64,000 nucleotides of DNA from positions 2,666,001 through 2,730,000 of the forward strand of contig JACAAK010000001.1 in NCBI GenBank assembly GCA_025093985.1, given 5' to 3'. This stretch comes from Calvatia gigantea. Taxonomy: Eukaryota > Basidiomycota > Agaricomycetes > Agaricales > Lycoperdaceae. A program made the translations under genes and the position numbers. The notes under the pieces are model-generated. The model ran no database searches. It saw only the letters and a list, made by a program, of their open reading frames with translations, and was not told the origin of the DNA. This document shows, piece after piece, positions 46,841 to 58,123 of this stretch. Position 1 is the stretch's first letter; each line of letters starts with the position of its first letter.

Positions 46841-48298
46841 ATGGTACGCCCCAGATCACGCGACAGAGATGCAACGTTACTGAAGCTTAGTGGACAAAAG
46901 GAAACGTTTGCCTATGACAACATGGGTGGGCTGGAGACCCCAGATGAGGACACTGCGCCCAATACGCCACAAATGAGCGCAATGGAACATATCGACGTGC
47001 TCTATACGGAATTGCAGCGAGTGCGGGGGGATTTAGATCTGATTCACCAGCAAGAAAAGTGCACAAACGACGAGTTTATTCTGGAAAGCGGTTTAAATGA
47101 AATTACGAGAGCGTATAGGCATACCACATATTGGGAGGATTCGTATTTGGGCTGGGAAATCGGTGAAGAAGCTTCATTCTTACCTGTGGACCAAGCTTCA
47201 CCACTGCAACCCATGATCTCGCACCGAACAGGAGAGGTGCCGTATTTGATGCCTCCTACGACATGCGCTGTGTACGCCCTACCACCAGAGATTCTGATGT
47301 ACATTTTCGAGCTGTGCCTCGAGGAGGATGATGGAGCGGAATCTCTGGATGATGCGGCCGGGTTTAGTGGAGTCGGGGCACGAAGGGTGCCATTGACGCT
47401 GTGTCATGTTTGTGGATATTGGAGGAGACTGGCAATGGGAACGCAGTCGCTCTGGGGATCGTTCTCCCTTACCCTGGACAAAGCAACACTACCCACAGAT
47501 GGTTTGCGGGCGTGCATGGCTCTCTGGTCGCAAGGATCGGGGTCGGCGGATATGGCGATTAATCTCGAGATGGATTCAGTGACAGCTCAAGCTGTTGGAC
47601 GTCCATTCATGGACCAGCTAATGAAGATGTTAAAACAATGTCACAGGCTCAGAATCAATGTCTCGGATGAGACGTTCTCTGAAATTCTGAACCGGAGCCT
47701 ACCGAGAATACAGACTCTGGAGGTGCGGACGTCGTACCTGCGCAAAGATGTCCAGGCTTTTGAACTTGACGCACCAAACCTGAGGGCGTTGGCGATCCTG
47801 GGACCAACAATGTTATGTTTCCAGACAGAATCACTTCCATGGAGGCAGTTGACAGAATATAGGGGAACTTGTTGGGCAGACGTGCAGCGCCATTTGGACA
47901 TCATTCGCGTATGTCCTAATCTGGAGCGGTGCACTTTGCATCCATTTTACAAGCTCAAAGGGCCAAATACTACATCTCTACCCGTGCAGATGGAGAAGCT
48001 GCAACATTTGCACGTTGCATCATATCTTGGGACCAGTTTAGGAGGGTTTTTACGGTGTTTGGGGGTGCCTGAGCTCAGGGTGCTAACACTGGAGATACCT
48101 GCGGAGAGTCCGGCGTATGGCCACACCGGGTGGCCGAAGGCGCAGATTCTAGACTTGTTGGAGCGGTCAGATGGGCGTTTGGAGAAGCTGGAGTTGATCG
48201 GGATGGATGTAGGGGAGGAGAAACTGCTGGAGGTCGCGACCGAGAGTAGTAGACTTTCTGGATGTGAAACGAGTGTGATTGTACAGCCCTTGTTGTAA
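46841..48298 (+). CDS. F-box-like protein (single exon, 485 aa)
   Basis: The frame starts at the first ATG (46841). An acidic N terminus (residues 30-50) and a short helix (HIDVLYTELQRVRGDLDLIH) precede an F-box-like domain at roughly 145-215: ALPPEILMYIFELCLEED, a Glu/Asp/Gly loop, then LCHVCGYWRRLAMGTQSLW. The C-terminal 270 residues are Leu-rich with repeated hydrophobic strands (LPRIQTLEVRTSYL, APNLRALAILG, VPELRVLTLEIP), consistent with irregular LRRs for substrate binding. Same general plan as the gene at 42927-44282 but divergent in detail. Confidence 0.84.
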   Translation: MVRPRSRDRDATLLKLSGQKETFAYDNMGGLETPDEDTAPNTPQMSAMEHIDVLYTELQRVRGDLDLIHQQEKCTNDEFILESGLNEITRAYRHTTYWEDSYLGWEIGEEASFLPVDQASPLQPMISHRTGEVPYLMPPTTCAVYALPPEILMYIFELCLEEDDGAESLDDAAGFSGVGARRVPLTLCHVCGYWRRLAMGTQSLWGSFSLTLDKATLPTDGLRACMALWSQGSGSADMAINLEMDSVTAQAVGRPFMDQLMKMLKQCHRLRINVSDETFSEILNRSLPRIQTLEVRTSYLRKDVQAFELDAPNLRALAILGPTMLCFQTESLPWRQLTEYRGTCWADVQRHLDIIRVCPNLERCTLHPFYKLKGPNTTSLPVQMEKLQHLHVASYLGTSLGGFLRCLGVPELRVLTLEIPAESPAYGHTGWPKAQILDLLERSDGRLEKLELIGMDVGEEKLLEVATESSRLSGCETSVIVQPLL

Positions 48299-48792
48299 CT
48301 GTGGATACATAAAACAAGTGATGTTTAGATGACATCAGTAAAAGACCCCTGGGTGCGCTCATACGAAAGTATGAGTCGTTATGGTACTAAGACCGAAGGC
48401 GCTGCCGAACAATAAACGGGCGGAAGCGTCAGCAAGTCAGACCTGGGAGGATTGACGCAGATATTGACGCGGGGATTAGTCAAGAGGAAAGGGGGTGGGT
48501 TGGGCGCATGGATGATGTTTACATCAGCAGAGTGTCCGGGGTCCACGTGGGACTGTGAATTTTTGGGAGTGTGCTTAGCTGTTGACCTTGTCCCCCGTCC
48601 TTGACCACAGGACAGACACTTTGACCGGATCGCTTTCCACAGCGTCCGAGCCTTTTTTCTTTAGATTCCTACACCTTTCCAGCTGCTTTTTTGCCTGCTG
48701 GCAGGTCATTTTTGACGACCAACCACACGCGACCCAAATCTCAACTCAATCAAAAAAGTCGACCAAAAAGACCTTTCTTCCTTGCCACATTC
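48299..48792. other. eIF4G upstream region
   Basis: About 490 bp between the F-box gene and the eIF4G 5' UTR intron. It becomes C/T-rich from 48570 on, a likely promoter and leader. No ORF. Confidence 0.55.
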
Positions 48793-48840
48793 GTAAGTCG
48801 TCCTCCTTTCCTCACCCGATCCCTTCTGATGTCGTTCTAG
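48793..48840 (+). other. Probable 5' UTR intron of the eIF4G gene
   Basis: Starts gtaagt after ...cacattc, has a pyrimidine-rich middle and a gat-type branch region, and ends ttctag one base before the ATG at 48842. At 48 nt it has the window's usual intron size. Inferred from splice consensus only. Confidence 0.6.
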
Positions 48841-48841
48841 A

Positions 48842-51800
48842 ATGAGCAGATCTTCTACTGCACAACCATCCAAGGCTCTCCCGAAACAGACAGCTTGGTC
48901 CAAGGGCCCTCCTCAGTTTGCTCCCTCCACGCCTTCTCGCTCTCAGTCACCTGCACCAACAACGCCCATCCAGACACACTCCAGACGTCCAAGTGGTCTT
49001 TCTGGTGTTTCCATTAAAGATGGTGTCACCGTACCCAGAAGCAACGCCAGTGTCGCAAAGCAAGGTCCGTGTGGTTTGTTCCACTTCTCTCCGAGTCACT
49101 GCTCACCCGCCCCTTTTCTCCCACCCTCCAGGTTCTGCGGTGACGTTTGGCTCGATAGATGACGTCGCAGCGCCCATCTCATCCTCACCTGCAGCAGCAC
49201 CATCCATCAAGGCTGAAAATGTAAAGTCTTTCGGGACGATAGAAGCAGAAGCTCATGTGAATGGCAAAGCCGTTCTTTCCTCAAGACTGTCAGTGGCAGT
49301 CCCCCCTTCTTCGACGAGTTCGTCGATTTCCTCTCCTGCTGTATCAGTAGCCACTCCCCCCGCCACCAAACTCGCAAAAACGGATATCGCCAAACTCTTC
49401 CAGAACCCCTCGACGGTCTCGTCGCAACCCTCGTCTGACACGTCTTCCCCTTCGTTACGTTCGGCTGGTCTTCCATCCTCTCAAACGAGCTCTTCCTCAC
49501 AACCTACACAATCCTCAACTCCGTCACAGCCGTCACAACTAGGCACACATTCGTTCACTCCTTACCGACATCCTCCACCAGCCGCTAATTCGGGCGCACC
49601 TCGTTCCCCAGCTTACTCCGCACGTCAGGTCCCTAATGGCAGTGGTCCCCGCTCTCAGGGTGGTCCAAATGGTACACCCTCGCAGATGAGTGCTGGGGTG
49701 TCTAGCCCTCGGCTAGCACCGATGCCGCACAATGGCCAGCCATCGGGCATGCCTCCCCCGCCCCAAATGCAGCCACCAATGGCTCAACAAATGCCAGTAC
49801 CCTGGAACTATTATGTAAGTTGAGCCGCCATCTTAGTGAGGGGTCAACATCTTAGTGACACTTATTTTTTTAAAACAAAATAACAGTATCCCGGCATGCC
49901 AGAGTCGCATTATTACCCTCAGGCTGCATGGTATCCTCCTCCGCACCATCCTCCACCCGGAGGTCCGCACGGACCCCCTCATGCCGGAATGCCTATCTCC
50001 CCCCGCAACCCCCCCATGCCTCTTCAGGGAGGCGGAACTCCTACATTGCCCCATGCTACCGCTAACCCCATCCATCAACCGCACCCCCCGCCGCCCATGA
50101 CACACCCTTCCACCAGCATAAGCAGTATCTCTTCTCCCCCTCCCACGCCCTCTACGACTACTTCTCGGCTTAACGTTAATTCCACTGCGTTCGTTCCGCC
50201 TCGACCAAAAGTCACGCTAAAGAAAGCAGATGGAACGGAAGTTACTATTGAGAACCTAAAACCTAGTTCGTCACCTGCGAATAACGCATCAACAAACGGA
50301 CAGGCTTCTGTTTTTAGGCAGAGCAGTCCTGGAACAACTAATCCTAATCGCCGGAGTGTGAGATTAGAGACTCCGGAGCAACGTAATAAGCGATTAGCTG
50401 ACGAAGAGCGGGTGAAGGCTGAGACCGAGGAGAAGGTCAAGAAGGAGAAGGAGGCGCGAGAGCATAAACAGAGGGAGTTGGAAGAGCAGAAGAAGAGGGA
50501 GGAAGAAGAGAAACGGAGAAAGGAGGAAGAGAGAGAGCGCATCCGGAGAGAGGAAGAGGAAAAGGAGCGGGTTCGCAAAGAGGAAAAGGAGCGGGTTCGC
50601 AAAGAGGAAGAGGAGAAAGAGAGGATTCGTAAGGAGGAGGAGGAAGAGAAGGAAAGACTGCGCAAGGAGGAAGAAGAGAGGGAGCGCATTCGGAAGGAAG
50701 ACGAGGAAAAGGAGCGGGTACGCAAGGAGGAGGAAGAAAAGGAGCGAGTGCGAAAGATAGAGGAAGAGCGTCAGCGTGAGGAAGAGGAAGAGCAGTCAAC
50801 GCAGAGAAGAACAGAAACGCAAGGAGGAAGAGGAAAAACGCAAAGAGGAACAGGAGCGTCAGCGCCAGGAAGAGGAGGCTGCAAGAGCGAAGGAAGCTGA
50901 AGATTTGGTCAAGGCTGAGCAGCTCACAGAGGAACCCGTAGCCGATGTGCCTATAAGAGTTTCCGCCTCTCCTCCCCAGGGCATCAAAGAGGACACTAAG
51001 GATAGGGTCAAGGAGTCTCTCCGCATCAACACGGAGCCAAAGAAGCGGCCTGGTCGCCTTGACTTGTCAAACACGTCTCAAGTACCCGCTCCTCTTCCCT
51101 CGGCCCTTGCAACAGCTCGTGTCATCGATGATCTCAGCCGCGTTCAATATCCTGAGGGCATATCAAGTCCAAATCCCGCATTGAACGCCAACGCCAAAGA
51201 TGGAAAATTCCGGTCAGTATTACCTTGTGCAAACTTTGACAAACCTGTTTTGACGTCGACTTTGATAGCTACGACCGTGATTTCCTCCTGCAATTTATGG
51301 CCATCTGCAAAGAGAAGCCTGATATGCTTCCTCCACTTGACGCGATAGGGATCGAACCCAACGATCAAAGTTCACTTGCTATGGCGCGTGGTGGGTCTGG
51401 TCGTCATCGACAAGCCTCTGGCTCTATGCCCTCGCGCTCAGGATCAATTGGTTTGGGCTTTAACGCCCCATCAACATTCTCAAAGTCGACTGCCCTCAAT
51501 CCTTTCGGAAGTGGTGGAATGGGTCAATTCGCGACTTCAGGTGCGAAACTTACGAGCGAGGAGCGTTTCCAACTTGCTACAACCCGCTCTTCTTCAGGTG
51601 GTGGGCCTGCTGGTATGAACTTTGGTCGAACCGGAGTTCCTATGCAACGTACTGCAAGCCAGGGTGGATTGTCAAGTAGTCGGACTCGCAGTCAGCGTGG
51701 CAAGCAGCGCGGTGATAACAACAAGATGACCGCTCAGCAAATAGCGAACGCTCATGCTTCTCAACCGCTTGGTTTTGAACCCGTTGCACCACTCAAGGCC

Positions 51801-53728
51801 ACGGAGAACCGTTGGGATAGGAAAGCACTTCAAGTTGATCAAGACTCACCCGAAATGGTTGATCGTAAGGTCCGATCCCTCCTCAACAAGTTGACCATGG
51901 AGAAATTCGATTCCATCTCCGATCAAATCATTGAATGGGCCAATAAATCGGAGAAGGAGAAGGATGGCAGGACTCTTATCCAGGTTATTCGTCTTGTCTT
52001 CGAGAAGGCTACTGATGAAGCTGCATGGTCGGAGATGTATGCTCGTCTCTGCCGCAAGATGATGGAACAGATCAGTAACAAGGTGCAAGATGACGGTATC
52101 AGGAACGCGGAGGGCAAGCCTATCGCCGGTGGTCAGCTCTTCCGTAAATATCTTCTCAACAGGTGTCAAGAAGACTTCGAAAGGGGTTGGGTTGCCAAAG
52201 AAGCCGCGGCTGCTGCTGCTGCTTCCAAGGCCATGGAAGATGAAGCAGTGAAGGCATCGAACGAGAAGGATAAGGAAGGTGGGGGCACTGGAGAGGTTGC
52301 TTTGTACTCGGAAGAGTACTATGCTGCACAGAAGGCCAAGCGGCAGGGCCTAGGTCTTATCAAGTTCATTGGGGAATTGTTCAAGTTGCAGATGCTCACG
52401 GAGCGCATCATGCACGAGTGCGTGAAAAAGCTCTTGGGCAATGTCAACAACCCGGAAGAAGAGGAAATTGAGAGTTTATGCAAGTTGTTGACGACTGTTG
52501 GATCACTATTGGATACCCCGAAAGCTCACGCACATATGGATGTCTACTTCCAACGTATGAGGGAGTTAACGAAGAGCCCGAATGTCAGCTCCCGTATGCA
52601 ATTCATGCTCCAGGTTGGTATTGTTGATTGTTGCACCTTATGTGTTCTGACCGTCGTTGGTAGGATGTCATCGAATTACGAGAAAGGAGGTGGGTTGCCC
52701 GGAATGCAGTCGCCGCCCCCGCCACCATTGCCCAGATTCACGAAGCTGTACGTTATCATCCATTGCATCACACTCGCATTACTCACCACCCCGGATTACC
52801 AGGCCGCCAAGGAAAAGGCCGCTCACGAAAAGGAATACTCACAGCGTCAGATCAGCATGTCCCGTGGAGGTTCACGTCGTGGTGGTGACCGTAGTGAACA
52901 ACCTCAGCTGAATCCTGAAGGGTGGGCTGTTGCTGGTAACACCGCCCGTCCTCCTTCCAAGGCTGGTGACTTGTCCAACTTTGGTAAGATCAGCAAAGCA
53001 CCCCCCACCATGTTCGGACCAAGTAGTGTGTTTGCTGGTAAGAAGGCAGACAAACGCGAGTCGTTGTCGCGGACAAGCTCGAGTTCGAACATGTTCTCCA
53101 TGCTTCAGAACGCCGAGTCTGGGGCTGACAAGAGTATGTAACCATTACCTTACCACATGCCTAATAAAGTCTAATGAACCTCTTAGCTCCGGAAGCCCAG
53201 CCTCAGCGTAAGAGGCTCGCCCTTCTGCCACGCACCAAACCCCTTGACCAAGCCGAGGCCCAGCAACAACCGGAAAGCAGCGAGGATGAGGAGGCATCTA
53301 TATCAGCGGCAGCAACGGAAATGAGCGAGGAGGTTGCCAAGAAGAAGATTGACGAAGACTCCAAGGAGTTCTTCGGGGTCCGGAACTTGGACGAAGCCGA
53401 GGTTTACTTCACGGCCCTCCCGGCGCAATACCATCACAAGCTGATCGATAAACTGGTGTCAACCGCCGTGGAATCAAAGGAGGCGGATGCGCAACTGGTT
53501 TCAGACCTGTTCGGTCGAACAGCGTCGAAGAGTTTGTGCACCCCCACTGCGTTCGAGGAAGGGCTTACGCCTGTGGCAGAGATTATCGATGATATCGCGA
53601 TCGACGCGCCCAAGGCTTTCATGTTACTTGCCACGATGGTCAAGGGAGTTGGATTTGATGAGGACCGACGGTCACGGTTGGCATCTAAGTCGATGGACAG
53701 CGACAAACTTCTGGCTTTATTATCCTAG
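48842..53728 (+). CDS. TIF4631: Translation initiation factor eIF4G (7 coding exons, about 1510 aa; apparent +1 frameshift)
   Basis: The scaffold of the cap-binding complex eIF4F. Exons: 48842-49064, 49132-49814, 49887-51212, 51269-52613, 52664-52747, 52803-53133, 53187-53728. The N-terminal 480 residues are Ser/Pro/Gln/Met-rich, PABP-binding-like disorder. Then a long Lys/Arg/Glu helix of tandem KERVRKEEE-like repeats. The eIF4E-binding motif YDRDFLL (YxxxxL-phi, residue about 745) is split by intron 3. The MIF4G domain follows (VDRKVRSLLNKLTMEKFDSI, LFRKYLLNRCQEDFERGW, LIKFIGELFKLQML). The C-terminal MA3-like domain is FFGVRNLDEAEVYFTALP to the end. One extra base near 50796, inside the Glu-rich repeat, switches frame; removing it joins EEEEEQ to QRREEQKRK. 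Because eIF4G is essential, this is probably an assembly error. Confidence 0.92.
50500..50780 (+). repeat. Coding minisatellite-like repeat in eIF4G
   Basis: Purine-rich imperfect repeats, most obvious as two near-identical copies of ggagcgggttcgcaaagag around 50570-50605, encode the alternating Glu/Arg/Lys helix. Similar 33-42 nt units recur through the block. The repetitiveness makes this stretch prone to slippage and to sequencing error. Confidence 0.75.
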
Positions 53729-54264
53729 AACACTAGTCACCTAATTGTTTTCTTCAGCATTGATTGCACGTCGCCGTAGCTTACTCGTTCCTTCCGTTTC
53801 GCCTTCCCTTCCATTTTCATGTCTCATTTCATCTTGTTTCGGCATCAGTTTCTGTGTAATATTTTCGTCCTTCCATCTGTTCTGGTAGTCTATTTTTGTA
53901 CTCCATTCGGAGACGGGTTGTGTTGATAGGTAACACAGATATAGTATTCTAGACGTGCCTCATCCACGCCGCCAAAAGATGGGTTCGACGATTCAATGAT
54001 TCGTTGATGCTACGTCATGGAACGTGATGGCCTCGTGAGAAGGTTCGGCCGGTGTTCCACAAAAGATTTCAGTACACCCAGCGTCTTCCCAAAATGCAGA
54101 GATTAAGTTTAAATTTAATGTTTCTTTCCGTTCATCCCCTTGCTCTTTTGTAAACCATCCCTTTCATCTGAGCTCTTGGCTATAACCCCTTTTTCTTGGC
54201 GAACCCTCGGGGTCCTCACCATCTCCTCATTCACTCCAACCACCACCAACTCCCATCCCAGACC
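53729..54264. other. Intergenic region between eIF4G and the potassium transporter
   Basis: The eIF4G 3' UTR lies at the left and the T/C-rich transporter leader at the right (from about 54120). No ORF of interest. It contains gattcaatgattcgttgat-like local dyad sequence near 53989-54008. Confidence 0.5.
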
Positions 54265-57200
54265 ATGGCAGACCGGCCCTCGCCCAAGTGGCTAGCAAGG
54301 ATATGGTCGGGAATCCGGAGCGAGCTGAACTTCTACCGGGTTCACTTGATCTATTTGTGCGTTAATCTCTTTCTCGGCGTCATTCTCAATCCCGGCCCTG
54401 GCTTCCAACCACACGTTGACGATATTCTTCATCAGCACGATCACGCCACTCATTTTTTCTGCAATTTTCTATGCGAGCAATGGTCGTTATCACATCTCGT
54501 ATATTGATGCTCTCTTCAATTGTCTCAGTGCTATGTGTGTCTGTGGGTTGGCCACGGTAAATCTGAGCTCCTTGACAGGATGGCAGCAAACGATTTTGTT
54601 CATCCAGATGAACATGGGTAACCCAGTAAGCAACTTTTTACACCGCCTTGCAGAGTCGGCGAACCTGATGGCTTTCAAGGTGTTCGTTTCGTGGTTTGTA
54701 GTGCTTGTTCGGAGGTGGGTTTAGTCGCGAATCGACTCTACCAACTGTTTCATCCTTATATGGCTTCGACGCCCCACAGATACTACTTCGCTCGCAAGTT
54801 TGAGCACATATTGGCTGCGGAGGCTGCTCAGAAGGCTTCAAGTGTCCTGCGCGATGACACGGAACAGCAGCGTCCTTGGCCTCATCGGATGGTGGCGTTC
54901 TTACGACCCGGAAGGGGACTTTCGGTCGTTGCCGAGGAGAGCACCGAAGGCAGAAAACCCGACCGACGGTCGCCTGCAACGGGCATCATCAGGAAATTAA
55001 GGCCTGATATGATCAGACGTATGGACGATGCTCCGAAACCCGTCAATCCCAGTGGTTGGATAACTGAGGACAAGGCACCATCTCTAAGGAACACAACCAC
55101 CATACGTTCGACCCGGTCCAAGACATCCAGAGTTGAGGATCAAAACTCTGATTTGAACCATCCAAATGGGTCGCCTTTTCTGAGGCCAAGCAGGGATCCC
55201 CTTCAACATTCTCCAGAAATATCAAACTACAGCGACAGTGGGTTGGTAAAATGGGTTTTTGTTCGACGAGCACTCTCACAGCGTAGTTGACAGGAGACCA
55301 CGGAGACGACTCTCCGATCCCGGCATACCATCAAGGCCTACTACCCCCACTAGTGCGTGCACTGGTTGATCCGCAATAACATTTGTCTAATATCCTACAA
55401 GCTCCAATGCAACGATATGAAACCATGACGGGCACCACGGATCGTGAGCCCCGTGCAGGTTTCCGTCGGCATCAGACTATCGAGTTTGCGCCTACCCCCC
55501 AGCGTACAAGGAGCAGATCTGAATACCCAATTATCCCGGAATACGAACCCGATTCGGCTCCAATTGACTCAGCGAACCCACCAACCTCAGATTTGAGTGA
55601 GTATCCTCAATGCCTCGTCACCAACCTAACTGTGCCCTGACTCCCGCGCTCAAAGGATCTATACGTCGTGTGTCTCTTGGAGCACACTACACTACCAACA
55701 CACAAAACACCGCACACACCTCATACACCGTCCAGACGCAAAGAACTCAGAAAACGATGCAAAGTGCAAAAAATCGCGGGTTTGGCGGATTCCCGATGCC
55801 ACTTACCTTGCTCAATGCAGCCATAAATAAGTTCTTCCCCAAGTTTAAACGACGATTGTCGAGAACCATTACCATCCCCATCACAACCTCTCTTGTCTCG
55901 ACAAGAGCAGGACAAGAGGCCCCACCGCACGCAAAAGCCGTACCATACATTAGTTTTAACGCCATTGTCGGACGCAACTCCCGTTTTCACTTCTTGAGCA
56001 ATGACCAACTGGAAGAAATCGGTGGTATTGAGTATCGAGCTCTGAACTCCTTGCTGTGGCTAGTGCCGAGCGTGAGCTTTACTTTCTAACTTTGCCATAG
56101 GGCTGGGAGCTGATGTGAATATTTCTCAGTACTACTTTGGAATACAGCTCATTGCTTTCGCTGTCATTGGACCTTATATGTCAGCGGCTCGTTGGAGAAG
56201 CAACCTCGAACCGCCCAATCAAGTCCGGCCATTGCCGAGTGGATGGCACGTTAATTCATTCAGATAATAAAAAAACGTTGTGGCTCACACAGTTTAGGTT
56301 TTCTCTGTTTCAAGTTGTTTCTTCGTTCAGCAATACCGGGACATCGCTAGTGGATCAGTCCCTGATCCCATTTCAAAAAGCATATGCCCTCGTTGTCTTC
56401 CAGATCGTCCTTATCCTAGGGGGCAACTGTGCATATGTGAGTGCATTCCCGTCCCCTTCTTGATTGCATGCAACTTACTGAACTTGTTCAGCCTATTCTG
56501 TACGTCGCATGCCCTTCCCACTCCATTCATTCCACTAACCCTTATGATTGATTTGAAGTCTACGGCTTTTAATGTGTGTCGGCTCCTTTCACATGGACTA
56601 TTTTGCCTGACATTCGGCTAGATGGACTTCGACTAAGTTAATACCTAAAAAGTCGCGACTTAATGAGACCCTCCACTTCCTCCTAGACCACCCTCGGAGA
56701 TGCTACACACACTTATTCCCTTCCCACCAAACATGGTTTTTACTAACAGTCGTCTTGCTGCTAACGTGCGCTTTCATTTAATTTCCTCATAAGAGCATCT
56801 CCTAATGGTATTCCAGCTCGATCGATTGGTGCTGCTTCATGCTTCTAGACATCGGAAACTCCGTCATCGACCAAATAGCGCTGAACACGCGTTTCGCCGC
56901 GGGCCTGTTCCAAGCAGTGGCAGTCAGAGCCGCTGGATTTGCAATCGTTCCACTGAACTCTCTGGCACCTGCTGTCAAGTCCGTTTTACCCTCACCCGTT
57001 TATCGATGGGGGATCTAACCTAATATCAGGGCGTTATATATGATCATGATGTACATCAGTATTTGTACGTTTGATTTTTAGGGATTATTCTGCCTTCCTA
57101 TGTTGACGAATTTGCCTCCTTTAGATCCTATCGCGATGAGGTTAGTGTCATAGGAGAATTTTCAAACGGCGGTCCAACTCACTGCCAATATAAGTGTCCG

Positions 57201-58123
57201 ATCTACGAACGTTTACGAAGAACAGTCACTTGGCGTCTTCAAAAACCACGACGAGAATCTCGAGGAAGAGAAGTTCGAGTCTGCTGGACCCAGTAGAATG
57301 CATGTTTGGAGTCGCTACCTGGCGATGCACACCCGCAGACAGCTTGCGTTCGGTACATTGATATTACTGCTACCGGAAAGAAGTCTTGCGGACTGACATT
57401 TTCCAGATATGTGGTGGTTGTGCATAGCCCTCATCCTCATTTGCATCTTAGAGGTTAGAATAATGGCCCACGGTTGACTTGTGTCTGACATTCCTCCTTC
57501 TACCAGCGGCATAATATTATCAATCCAGACAATCTCTCATGGTTCAATGTTTTCAACGTCAGTGAGTGACGTTTCTACTTAATGCGGTTGAACCACTTCT
57601 GAACGCGGATAGTGTTTGAAATTGTCTCCGCCTATGGGACCGTTGGCCTCAGTTTGGGCATTCCGGATGTAATGCGTGTTCCTCGTTTTATCAAAGCTAC
57701 TAGAAACACTTATGTGCTCTACAGCAAAACTACTCGCTTTGTGGCGCTTTTCGACCTCTATCAAAATTGATTATCTGTATGGTCATGCTCCGGGGTCGCC
57801 ATCGAGGTCTGCCGGTAGCTATTGACCGCGCTATCCTCCTCCCTTCCGAGTTCAAGAGACCAGGCGACACGGACGACGAAACTTCGACTACGGAGAGCGA
57901 GACGAGTCACCACACACAGCCCTCTCGCGGGGCTGGCATAGGATACTCTGGTCATGCACAATATCCTAGTTCTAGCTCCATTCGCAGCCAGGATGGTGGG
58001 CGCGAGACATCCCTGCAACGGCGCCTTGCCCGGCGAGATTCATCGTCGTCCGGAACGGGCAACAGGCAGCGGAACGGCACGTCTACCTCGAGTGTCCACG
58101 AAAGTGCCGGAACTGTGGCATGA
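54265..58123 (+). CDS. TRK1: Trk-type high-affinity potassium transporter (20 exons, about 936 aa)
   Basis: A plasma-membrane K+ uptake system of the SKT superfamily. Exons: 54265-54356, 54436-54625, 54680-54714, 54780-55241, 55282-55352, 55402-55596, 55656-56071, 56130-56245, 56298-56436, 56492-56499, 56559-56573, 56622-56765, 56817-56978, 57030-57064, 57125-57140, 57195-57352, 57407-57453, 57507-57561, 57613-57668, 57725-58123. The four pore-loop regions are visible: LSAMCVCGLATVN, FSNTGTSLVDQS, VRAAGFAIVPL and SAYGTVGLSLG. Also typical are NGRYHISYIDALFNCL, RWRSNLEPPNQVRPLP and the end MLRGRHRGLPVAIDRAILLP. A hydrophilic loop of about 300 residues sits between the first two MPM units. Exons of 8, 15 and 16 nt occur. 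Intron 55242-55281 is only 40 nt and could instead be a +1 frameshift. Intron 56246-56297 appears to be GC-AG. Confidence 0.9.

Noticed and set aside
51340..51360. tRNA B-box-like sequence on the minus strand (gggttcgatccct)
   Set aside because: It lies inside the eIF4G coding exon, and no A-box or cloverleaf can be drawn around it.
56249..56292. Alternative GT-AG intron of 44 nt in Trk
   Set aside because: It is in frame but inserts His-Phe-Arg before FSLFQVV and is shorter than other introns. The GC-AG option (56246-56297, 52 nt) gives the expected GWFSLFQVV.
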